Assembly: GCA_003427395.1 (NCBI GenBank)
Contig: BFEA01000201.1
Coordinates: forward strand, 525,445 to 546,101
Source: Chara braunii
Lineage: Eukaryota > Streptophyta > Charophyceae > Charales > Characeae
DNA: 20,657 nt
Direction of reading: 5' to 3'
Of this stretch, positions 9,125 through 17,545 are shown one piece after another (within the stretch, counting starts at the first letter, position 1; each line of letters starts with the position of its first letter). The notes under the pieces were generated by a model that saw only the letters and a list, made by a program, of their open reading frames with translations, was not told where the DNA came from and searched no databases. Both the position numbers and the translations under genes were made by a program.

Positions 9125-9515
9125 TTTGTGTGCACAGTATGGATGCGGATCATAGGTATCTTGTCCACATCCAGCCTGTCACGCTCCTAGTCACTAAGTG
9201 CATAGGCGCGATGCTTCCTCTTCATCAGCTCCACCATCAACGTTCATTCCTAAGGCAGCAGGAAGTTGGGTTCCCCTATAATCAACTTCCCCTCATTCTC
9301 TTCGTTGACACGACATTGCCCTGCTAGAGCACTCTCCCTCATTCGCCGTATCAACCCTCGTTCTCTCTCGTAGTATGCTTCTTCGTCTTCTGTAACGAGG
9401 ACGGGAACCAGGCGGCACTTCTTGTCTATCGTCTTGTACCACCTTTGGGAACCCTGCTTGAGCCGTCCCCTAAAAAAGACCGACTCATAGATTGCGTCTC
9501 CGTTGATGCGGGGTT
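9125..9515 (-). pseudogene. pol: Pol: protease-RT connector, frameshifted
   Basis: The protease frame slips near 9510: the sensible continuation (RINGDAIYESVFFRGRL, then RWYKTIDKKCRLVPVLV) is in another frame, open on the minus strand from 9570 to 9250. That frame continues past stops at 9250, 9244 and about 9193, then needs a second one-base shift near 9130 to join the RT frame. The segment links retropepsin to reverse transcriptase in Ty3/gypsy polyproteins; I recognise no enzyme motif in it. Confidence 0.7.
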
Positions 9516-10908
9516 TCTCCCGCCGTCCAGAAGCCAATATACCAGCTTCAGCCTTCCTGCCTCGGGGCATTCTAGAATTTGCTCCCTCAAGGCCTGGATA
9601 GCATCCGGATCTGTCATTTCATGCGCGGCCACCAAGTCCATGGCCTTTCCGACATCTGGCAGGCTGAGGGAAAATGCTTTCACCCTCTCTCCTGCTTCTG
9701 GCTCTGCCCGGAGCCTCCGGCGCTCCCCTTCCGATTCTTCGATTGTGAACGATCCTGGATTGGGCCGGTTCCTTATACTCCTTGGCCCTGTGTTTCTACA
9801 GGTAATTATCTTGTAATTCCCACAGGCAGGGTCACATAGGAGGAGAATTAACGTCCCCTCATGCTTATTGAACATCGCGGTCTTCATCCTGCTCAGGAAT
9901 GACCTCCCCAGGAGGATTCGGTGATCCACGTCCGGCATGATGAAGAAATAGGCCTGGGTCTTCACCTTTCCAACCTCGATGAGTACATTCGAGGTTGTCC
10001 CACAAAATATGGCCTTGCAGCTGGCCCTGTGCAAAATTCCGCAATCAGATCGGTATATGTCCAGCCCAAACCTGATAGCATCTGCTTCTCGAATAATGTT
10101 CATCTCCGCCCCGGTGTCCACCATTGGTGCGCACTTGGAACCCTTCACCACCAAATCCACCGTGCCGCTGGTCACGCACTTCCAATCCATCTTCGTGCCC
10201 GACTCCGGCCACTCTGCCTTCTTGGGCAGGATCGTACCCAGATGGACGTTGGGCACCAAGCGCCGTGACAACCTCCCTTTTAATTCATCGCGGAGCCGCG
10301 GGGCTGATGCCAGAATTTCCTTCAAGATCATAAGATCGTTATGCCCTTCTAGCAGCCTGTCGATCATCCGCTCTACATCAAACCCCTCTTTCAACCGAAC
10401 CGCGTACTTTTTCTTCTTGGGCAGTCCGTCACGTATGACCAGCTCGGCCTCTTCCCTGGTTCCCTTTTTCCTTGCCCGCTGCTCCGCTCTCTGATCCTCT
10501 TCCCGGCGTAGCCTCTCGTCTTCTTCCTCTTCATCATCGTCATCCTCCACTTCCACGGCCTCTTTCCTTTTTTCCGGTTCGGGCTCCCTCCGGGGAGGCT
10601 CTTGGCTGGCATTGGCCTTGGCCTGACTTCTCGTTCGCGCTGCCTGTGCCAGCCAGGCCTGCGGGGTGAGGGGTCTCCCTATCACCCCCGACTGTGGGCT
10701 TGACCCCACCACATTTACTCCGGGTCGCCCAGGCGCTGACTCCGGGCCGGAGTCGTACAGGAACACCTTGGGGATGCCAGACCTCCATTCCCTCACTTTC
10801 TCACAGAGGTTTACCAACTTCTGTTAGTACCTTCCCACCTTGTCCAACGAGTCCTCAATTTTCCCCAATAAAACGGACGGAGGTTCCATCCCTCTTTCCT
10901 CGTCCTCG
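9426..10908 (-). pseudogene. pol: Gag-Pol linker and retropepsin-type protease
   Basis: The longest open part is 10817-9426 (463 residues). The same frame extends upstream through a TAA at about 10826 to an acidic segment (ESDDEDEE). Residues 70-130 are strongly charged (VEVEDDDDEEEEDERLRREE) and basic. The aspartic protease has the active-site motif MVDTGAEMN at residues 232-240 (Asp 234) and ILLGRSFLS about 75 residues later, the usual second hydrophobic-Gly motif. Retropepsins are homodimers that cut the Gag-Pol polyprotein. The last ~25 residues of the open frame (after about 9510) are out of the true frame. Gag and Pol appear to have been one long frame. Confidence 0.88.
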
Positions 10909-11238
10909 TCGTCCGATTCAATGATTATGGGCCTCCTCCCTCTTACTTCCTCCTCGTGTCCCCTTAGCCACTTCCTCACCGCTTCCCACTTCCTCTATCC
11001 CAATCAGTGGTTCTTCATTTTCCTGCCATAGCCTGAATTCCTTTATCCCCACCGACGGTCATTTCTTCTCCCTCCACAACCTGAATGTGGCAGGGTGTAG
11101 CAGCCCGACTGCCGCCCTTCGTTGGGCTTCCGCCCTCACTCCCCCGAGCCTTCTGTCGATGAACTCCCCAAACTGATCATAAATGTTCCCGTCCATAGTG
11201 GAGGAAATCAGCCCGTTTTTGTCGTCCTCCCGCCTTAT
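10909..11238 (-). pseudogene. gag: Gag C-terminal tail after the zinc knuckle
   Basis: After the CCHC motif the minus strand reads a charged segment with IYDQFGEFIDRR, GGVRAEAQRR and ATFRLWREK. A stop follows at about 11060 and the rest lies in shifted frames up to the acidic segment near 10910. The YDxxG...IDR pattern recurs after the ORF3 knuckle (YDRQGRRVDR). It joins nucleocapsid to the protease linker. Confidence 0.6.
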
Positions 11239-11241
11239 GTT

Positions 11242-11283
11242 ACAGAACCTTATAGTGTGGCCTTGCTGGTCACAATGCTGCCA
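11242..11283 (-). other. gag: Gag zinc knuckle with first Cys replaced by Trp
   Basis: The minus strand encodes WQHCDQQGHTIRFC. The pattern is x-x2-C-x4-H-x4-C, with Trp (TGG, at 11281-11283) in the first zinc-ligand position. The other three ligands and the spacing are right for a CCHC knuckle. The frame agrees with the Gly/Gln repeats upstream. Confidence 0.8.
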
Positions 11284-11335
11284 GATGGTTAATCTCCAGT
11301 CAAAACGGGGTCTCCCATACCCCTAACTTCCCGGA

Positions 11336-11452
11336 TCCCCCTGGCCTTGATACCCCTCGCCTTGGTACCCCTAGCCTTGATATCCCTGACCTTGATTCCC
11401 CTAGCCTTGATTCCCCTGGTCTTCATTCCCCTGGCCTTGGTTTCCCCGGCCT
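11336..11452 (-). repeat. 15-bp minisatellite coding Gly-Asn/Tyr-Gln-Gly-Gln
   Basis: Seven or eight 15-bp units (plus strand GCCTTGATTCCCCTG and variants) lie head to tail. In the Gag frame they give GNQGQ or GYQGQ. The units differ mainly at the third codon (N or Y) and at the CAG/TAG position. Confidence 0.9.
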
Positions 11453-11606
11453 TGACCATTCCATTGCCCTCCTCGTCCGCCGCCATTCCTGCCTCGTCCC
11501 CTTTCTCCAGCCCTGCCTTCGTTGCCTTGATTGTCCTGCCCCTCGTTCCCACCTCCAGCCACGCTTCCCTGTGAACTGGGAGCGGGCGACGGCGGCGGGC
11601 CACAGG

Positions 11607-12686
11607 CTAGGCCTGGGCTGCGGGGTAGATGGGTGGCGGCATACTCGTTTGCGGTCCGGCTACTGGCGGCGGGCTACCCCATGGCACAATTGCATTGATC
11701 ACCGACCAGGGCCACTGTCCGTAGGAGGGTGCCCCTCCTTGCGAGGGGCCCGTACTAGACGATGGACCCGCTACATTTAGAGGAGTCGCTGCCAAGGCCT
11801 GGGGCGCCTGCGCTTTTCCTGACCCCTGCCCACCCTGCGCCAAGTTACGCAGTTTGCGCTGGGCCTTCGTCAGGTGCTGCGGCACAAGTTCTTCCTCTTC
11901 CCAGAGCTCCTCCTGAACGGCCTCTTCTATCACCGGCTCCTTTCCTTTCACCTGAACAGCTGTCACTACCCTTCTCTGCACCACTGGCTCTGTCGCATCT
12001 CCCAGCTGAGCCAGTACGTCCGTGACAATCCTTTTTACTCCCGGGGTCCCAGAAGCGGTCGCATCTCTTTCCTTTCTCTTCTGTCTTTGCAGGCGTACCT
12101 GACGTTGCTCCACCTGGTCCAAACATCCAACTTTCACCCCTTTGTCAATGGTGGCCCATGTGAGCTTGGTGCTACCCCCTCCATGTCTTGTCAGCTCGAC
12201 GGCCTCCGATGCCATGAGTAGCCCCAGGAAGATGGCAAACTGCGCCTCCTCCGAAATCCCATGGACCTTCCGTGCCCTCTTCTAGAATTCTTGAACAAAG
12301 GCCCTTATCGTCGTAAAGTCCTCTTTGTTCATTGCCTCAAGGTCCGTGGTGGTCAACAACCCGTCTCCCAGGCGGTACTTCCTATGCATTCCTTCCTTGA
12401 ACCTTTCCCAGCTACCTTGGGCCGCAACTATGACTTTCTTCACTTCTTGGTGGTAGTTGTCAAGGACATACTGAAGAATGCGTTGAAATTTTACAACGTC
12501 CAACCACCTGACCAAAGCTTGTTCCACCCGCTCCAGCCATTCCGAGACTCTCTCCCCACAAAAATGGAGGGTATCGACCTTAGGGATATTGCTCGGGCTC
12601 CTTTCATGTCGGTCAATGGCCGCTATGAGGTCATCGAGCGTCAGGCCCTTCCTGAGACTATCCGATGCGCCGCCAGTCTCAGGCAT
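11607..12686 (-). pseudogene. gag: Gag: capsid part
   Basis: The chosen start is the ATG at 12684-12686 (MPETGGASDSLRKG), 290 bases after the primer binding site. The frame runs to 11607 with one internal TAG (12282-12284). Residues 30-134 have the Retrotrans_gag look: VDTLHFCGERVSEWLERVEQ, then a helical run to SWERFKEGMHRKYR and the motif MNKEDFTTIRAFVQEF. After the stop come RARKVHGISEEAQFAIFLGLL, a charged coiled-coil-like section (QVEQRQVRLQRQKRKERDA), an acidic stretch (EELWEEEELV) and a Pro/Gly-rich linker. Gag assembles the cytoplasmic particle that packages element RNA. Confidence 0.88.
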
Positions 12687-12977
12687 CTTGACAGCCTCTT
12701 TTTTTCAAGCTCCCTGACAAGAGAAAACAAGCACATCCCCTTATTCAGCATTACACCTTAACCGGTTTATTCCACTCGTTCTACCTAACTCTCACTACGT
12801 ACTTTTTCCCAACATTAACACGGTCGTCCCTCATACTTTTCCTATCTCACGTAGGTAAACTTCCTTACCTATACTTAATCACTCATTATACCTTCTCGTC
12901 ATTCCTTTATGCCTTTTTCCATTCACTTCTCATACCCGGATGTCGTTCCACCAGGGACAATGGTAGGCTTTCCGGTA
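12687..12977 (-). other. 5' leader between primer binding site and Gag
   Basis: About 290 bases, pyrimidine-rich on the plus strand and so purine/A-rich on the sense (minus) strand. No reading frame of note. Such leaders usually hold packaging and dimerisation signals; I see no clear stem-loop here. Confidence 0.6.
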
Positions 12978-12995
12978 TCCCCAGCAACGGCGCCA
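12978..12995 (-). promoter_or_regulatory. Primer binding site, tRNA-Asp type
   Basis: On the minus strand this reads TGGCGCCGTTGCTGGGGA. It starts with TGG, as required to pair with the tRNA CCA end. It differs at one base from the tRNA-Asp-complementary site common in plant Ty3/gypsy elements (C in place of T at position 13; recalled, not searched). It lies two bases from a CA end (minus strand ...CACGACA, ending at 12998), the expected end of a 5' LTR, and 290 bases before Gag. Confidence 0.82.
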
Positions 12996-12997
12996 CC

Positions 12998-14570
12998 TGT
13001 CGTGTGCATCGGTCCGACACCGCACCAGGGCAGCACGGGACCCTCTCGGCCGTGTCACGCAGGAGTTGGTTTAAATCCTTCGTCGCAGATATACATATGG
13101 AGCTTCCGCAAGCACCTCCGGCAGAGTGCGTCAGCCATACCTCTCGCGAGCCCTTATGACACGATAGAGTCTGGGCGAGGCACGTCTTACCTCCACCTTA
13201 CGGGAGTTGTCACCTCCCTTCGGTGGGCGTATCCCCGTCGAGCTACCAGTCCACAGTACGAAAGTTAATCAGTTGCAATCACAGAGGTGGACCAGCCGAG
13301 GGCGTTTCTCGTTCGCTGTAGCATAGGGGGTAAGCGCGAAAGTACTCCTCTATTGGACCCGCACGCGAACCGGCATCTTGGGGGGCTGAGGTCCCAAGCG
13401 CGGCTCGTCGCCGGTCGACTAGGACGCACCCCACACACCACGCGCACACCACTTTACGAACACAAAAATAAAACACACACACACACACGAAACGACACAA
13501 CACAAACAACGCGACAACGCTCCTAGCCCCTCGGTAGCCATCCCATAACTCTCCGATTCGGAAATCGGATAGGCGTCTCGTGCGAGATATAAAACCACGC
13601 GGACGCAGGGCTAACCCATATTGACTCGCAATGCAAACGTACGCAAGCAGTCGCAATGATGACGTACTATGTAGTGCCCATAATCAAGCGATCCCTCATG
13701 GATCTGAGTACCGCTTATGACACTCAAGTGTCAGACTCGAAGTGTCATGGGGGTCTAGTCCCTCACGACATTGCACGGCTGAAGGAATATTCGTGCCGTC
13801 GCCGCGAGACCTCCGGCCTTTGGTCTGAGCATCTCGGCAGGCAAGGCAAATAGGCTCTGCACAGGGGCAAATTCCTTCCCTGCAAAGTCTAGGGCTGGAT
13901 GTCCTGGACAAGGACCTTGAATCCCGGCCCAGGACCAACGTCCGACTATAAAAATCTCTCAAGAAGCAAAGCAAAAGAAAAGAAAGGGTCTTCCCTGGGC
14001 CTCTCTGTCTTAACTTCTGAGTATGCTCTTTGTACGGGGCCCCTTAGCTCATGCTGACATTCACCCCAAGTACACTCAAGTATATATATATAAAAAAAGG
14101 GGGAAGCATATGACGATCACTTCTCACGGTCTCATTGGGGTCCCTCAACCATACGTATATATGTGATCGCAGACAACCAAATCCAGAATCTGATTCACAA
14201 CACATACCTGCAATCACATCAACGAGTCAAATCAACAGCCCACGCACTACACGGAGTCAACCTCAAACATCTTCAACACTCATACCCCTCGCTTTAGCCA
14301 TCCAAGTCCCAACCTCCTGTCCAACCAACCTTAATTAAATACTCAGTACCTTTGTTAAATAGCAATTCAATAAAGTCCGGGTGAAACCATAATAAAACAA
14401 AGAAATTACCAAGGCTAAAGCCTTTTAGGTTGAGTGTGGAGGGTGAGTTGGAATTGAGTCGTAAACAGACGAATCGGCAACCGACCTGTTATCAATGATA
14501 ACAGATGATAATCCTCAAGGGATCAAGCTTAATCTAGTCCGGATCTTGAATCAAGCGGTCAAAAAGGGTC
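12998..14570. other. Presumed start (U5 side) of 5' LTR; non-coding
   Basis: The minus-strand LTR should end with CA at 12998, and sequence from here rightward should be LTR. I find no second copy of this stretch in the window, so the LTR cannot be bounded. It contains a short (AC)n run (about 13472-13488), inverted repeats at 13717-13748 (ATGACACT/AGTGTCAT, with an inner nested copy) and 14486-14504 (CTGTTATCA/TGATAACAG), and a (TA)n stretch at about 14083-14092. No protein-like frame. Confidence 0.5.
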
Positions 14571-14739
14571 TGTAACACATGACAGGTCAATGCCCCAGGC
14601 TGAACCTATAAGTTTATGGATGACAATCTCCATATCACAACCTTACCCAATCATCCTGGTTAACTATGTCTAAACCTACCTCTAAGCAATATGGTAAAAT
14701 TTTTCCTTAGTCAGAATGGACTTATAAAAACCTCCATCT

Positions 14740-15400
14740 GTCAAAACGTAATCGACCTCTTTTAAACTAAAAAAAATTCAGCAACGCTTCCCAAAGGAAA
14801 AGTGACTTTCCAGAATTTATATAGGTCCAGATATGAAAGCAGGAATAATTTCTAACTCCGGAAAGTCAAAATTATGTCTAACTTCCTGAAATAGCAGATA
14901 TTTGGGCAGCATTCCCTTTAGAAAAGGAGACTTCTCGAATTTATACTAAGTCAGATATGAACTTGAAAGACAGCTCGAGTTCAACTTCAGACAGAATTTA
15001 AATAACTCCTCAATTTTGTAAAAATTTCGGCAGCACTCCCTCTAGGAAAGTGCTATGTCAAAATTTATACAAGGCTAAGTCCAGAATTTCAAAGTAACTT
15101 TGGCTTCTCAAAGTTCAATTTTGTCTAAATCCCTGAATTAGCAAAAATTTGGGCAGCACTCCCTTTAGAAAAGGAGACTTTCCAGATTTTAACAAAGTCA
15201 GATATGAGAAAAGAGAAAGTTGAACTTTTGACAAGTCAAAATTCAACTAACTCCTTGGATTTGTAGAAATTTCGGCAGCGCTTCCCGTAGAGAAAGTAGC
15301 TTGCCAAGATTTATACAAAGTCAAATATAAGAAAAGATCTCAGAAAATGCAGGACTTAACCTAAGTAAAAAAAAAGATACTACAAAAAATGCATGAATTG
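14740..15400. repeat. Degenerate 122-128-bp tandem satellite, five copies
   Basis: A shared block (GCAGCACTCCCTTTAGAAAA followed by GGAGACTTTCCAGAATTTAT, with variants, then AAGTCAGATATGA) recurs with its CAGC anchor at 14779, 14907, 15031, 15154 and 15276. The spacings are 128, 124, 123 and 122. Units have diverged but keep order, so this is an old head-to-tail array. It is AT-rich and non-coding. It sits inside what may be a long LTR of the minus-strand element. Confidence 0.88.
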
Positions 15401-15659
15401 ATACTAACTCCTATGGCTCTAGCACATGGCGAGCAACTAAAGCAACTACTTATTAACCTGAAACTCGGACTAAGTAGCGGTCTCACTCAGTCACATGCAA
15501 GCCAAACCACAAAGATAAGTACTCTCACCAGCCCCAAGTCAACCTGAACAAACAATAGTTGATGATCTCTCAATGATTTAAGCCTTTATACCCTTCTTAC
15601 ATAAGGCATAGATCAGGCCGCCTGAACTCACAGAACGCACCCAACTTAGCCAGGCCTAG

Positions 15660-16544
15660 AGTCAGAATACCTAAACTTATAGGGCATTCTGACTTGGCCA
15701 AATATACACAAACAGAGGGCACAACTACTTTTCTCTTTTTTGGGCGTATGGCTAGACCACTCTAGTCGCCCTCGACTGTTTAAAGTATCGAAGTTGTATA
15801 TACTTATTTTCACCTTTGTCTTCTAAGGCTGCGTATGACTGAACTAACTTAATTTCAGTCTGCCCCAGTTCACCACTAGTTTTGTTCTTAGTTATACTCT
15901 CTTCAAGTTATGATACGGCTATAGTCAGACCACCTAAACTTATAGAACAGTCTGATTAGCTCGTTCTTAGATATGATAGTAATAAGATATAGCCAAGTTA
16001 TAACCATTGGGTTCCAGCATGTGCGAGGCTTTGAGCCAGACCCCCTGAACTTACAGAAGGGTCTAACTCTCTGTCAGATTCGTTTTTATCTGAGTCATCA
16101 TGTGTGTAGCATCGAGCCAGATCCCCTGAACTTACAAAAAGATCTATCCCTTTGCCAAGGTTATTTCTTCAAAATAAAGATCATGAAGGGACAGAGCCAC
16201 CTGAACTTACAGAAACAGCTTTGTCCCCCCATTCAAAAACCAAAAAAAACTTAAAAAAAAACAAAGAGAAACAAGGCAACTCATGGCACCAAAACTTATT
16301 AAGCGCGCTGAGTCCCTGAAAATCAGGCACAATCAAACCCCTCATAGGTCAGAGCAGCCAGACCACCTAAACTTATAGAACAGCCTGACCCTCCATGCAG
16401 GCCACAACACTAAGTCTCCCCAAACTTATGGGGACATCCCAGCCTCCAGAGTGATCAGACCCCCTAAACTTATAGAAGGGTCTGACTTCTCCAAGCAAAA
16501 CCAAAAGAAGCAAAGCACCGGGTCTCCCCAAACTTATGGGGACC
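15660..16544. repeat. Array of hairpins with conserved AAACTTAT-type loop
   Basis: At least nine hairpins share the loop core CTRAACTTAYAGAA or CCAAACTTATGG while stems differ. Arms: 15660-15668/15686-15694 (9 bp perfect); 15922-15930/15950-15958 (9 bp, one G-T); 16038-16043/16059-16064; 16119-16123/16141-16145; 16188-16197/16218-16227 (10 bp, one G-T); 16347-16352/16385-16390, with a second possible inner pairing; 16417-16421/16430-16434; 16455-16462/16478-16485 (8 bp perfect); 16525-16529/16538-16542 plus outer GGT/ACC. Several stem changes are matched on the other arm. Function unknown. Confidence 0.85.
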
Positions 16545-16559
16545 TCCCTGCCTTAACGA

Positions 16560-17229
16560 CCCAGTCAACCATCAAGCAAAACAAACCCCCATCCTGCCTT
16601 TCCCCAAGATGCAGTTCCTTTTAACAGTGTGAGTTCACACAGTCAACAAAAATGGAAACTGAAAGTTCACAACATTCCTTTATTTAGCCTGATTCAGTGT
16701 CCTTAAAGTCAAACCAAAAATAAGATAAGGTTGCACACCATATATTCAGCTAGAGATGCAATAGGAAATACAAATAGGGGTTATAGCTCGGGTGTATAGA
16801 GGGAAAGTAAAGATTTACCTGTCAATTCCCTGCCTCCAGAGCCTCGCCTAGGCTCCGGCAGAGCTCCCGCAATCGGTGGGTGGACTCCCTACAGAGTCTT
16901 GGTGCGGTCCTACGGGTTGCAATCCCACCTGCCGCCTTCCTCTCAGAATCAGGACTAGACTTGGAGTAAGAAAGATAAAAAGAGATGGTTTTGAGACTCT
17001 CAGATACCAGAGGGGTGCTCTCAAGCTCACTGGAGAGGGCCTTGTTTCCTTGACTCGCCTGAGGGCCCCGCAATGGCAGCCAATGTATCAGCTTGGTCAA
17101 ATCCAAGTCCGAACTGCTGATCACAATCCCCCTGACGGCTCCTCAAAATCGCAGCAATAACCCCCCCTTTTGTCCAATCTGATCACCACTCCCAACCTCG
17201 TCCGATCGCGGCCGCTCACCAGATGTAAC
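16560..17229. other. Non-coding spacer with no clear feature
   Basis: I see no supported gene. A minus-strand open stretch (17124-16822) has no recognisable protein character. A minus-strand sequence at about 17068-17086 (TGGCTGCCATTGCGGGG) loosely resembles the primer binding site at 12978-12995 but needs two gaps, so I do not call it. Confidence 0.4.
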
Positions 17230-17545
17230 AGTCAGCAGTCACTAACAGCGGCAGTAGCGGTATACGCTAGTGGCCAGCAGCAATAGCAGCAGTCTGCAGC
17301 AACTCGTAGTGGTTCAAAGCAATGGACAGTAGTAACAGAAGCAGTCTGCAGCAGCTCGTAGTGGCCCACAGCAATGGCCAACAGTAACAACAGTAACTGT
17401 GCACGGTCGTTGCCAACAGCAACAGCTGTAACTGTGCACGATCGTTGCCAACAGCAACAGCCCGTAGTCCACGATCCGTAGCCGTGCACAATCCGTAGTG
17501 GACAGCAACCGTGGCAGTAACTGTCAGTAGTCACCAACTGCAGCA
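17230..17545. repeat. CAG-rich minisatellite with nested tandem copies
   Basis: The stretch is dominated by CAGCA, CAGTA and GTAGTGG words. A ~52-bp unit (AGCAGTCTGCAGCA, then CTCGTAGTGG, then AGCAATGG) occurs twice at about 17288 and 17340. A ~33-bp unit (AACTGTGCACGRTCGTTGCC then AACAGCAACAG) occurs twice at about 17395 and 17428. The leucine-rich minus-strand frames across it are products of the repeat and not genes. Confidence 0.85.

Larger units (their letters stand above)
11239..11606 (-). pseudogene. gag: Gag nucleocapsid: Gly/Gln/Arg-rich repeats and CCHC knuckle
   Basis: The coding frame here is not the longest open one. In the sensible frame the minus strand encodes a Gly/Arg-rich box (RGRGRNGGGRGGQW), then about eight 15-bp repeats for G-N/Y-Q-G-Q (11336-11452), then the knuckle at 11242-11283. 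Three in-frame TAGs (11323, 11371, 11401) stand where sister repeats have CAG, so they are decay of Gln codons. A frameshift near 11600 separates this from the capsid part. The region should bind genomic RNA. The alternative frame (minus 11603-11289), rich in KARGI repeats, is a shadow of these repeats. Confidence 0.8.
3476..12998 (-). mobile_element. Decayed Ty3/gypsy-type LTR retrotransposon, internal region
   Basis: The domain order on the minus strand is Gag, retropepsin, reverse transcriptase, RNase H, integrase, then an extra Gag-like ORF. Integrase after RNase H defines Ty3/gypsy rather than Ty1/copia order. A tRNA-Asp-type primer binding site lies at 12978-12995. The internal region is about 9.5 kb. 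Every ORF carries stops and there are at least five apparent frameshifts, so this copy is not autonomous. It has no ordinary LTR pair in the window; the 1.5-kb repeats at the window ends are the only long direct repeats and could be parts of long LTRs. Confidence 0.9.

Noticed and set aside
11289-11603. Minus-strand frame with KARGI repeats as the Gag nucleocapsid
   Set aside because: Longer open, but a different frame gives the Gly/Arg box, GNQGQ repeats and the zinc knuckle in one line, with only CAG-to-TAG stops.
12261-12761. 166-residue plus-strand frame
   Set aside because: Antisense to the Gag capsid; no domain recognised.
14571-14590. TGTAACAC, a common plant LTR start, on the plus strand
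   Set aside because: No matching second copy, primer binding site or polypurine tract could be found for a plus-strand element.
17065-17090. Second tRNA-Asp-like primer binding site on the minus strand
   Set aside because: Alignment to the usual site needs two gaps, and no TG/CA LTR edge or Gag follows it.
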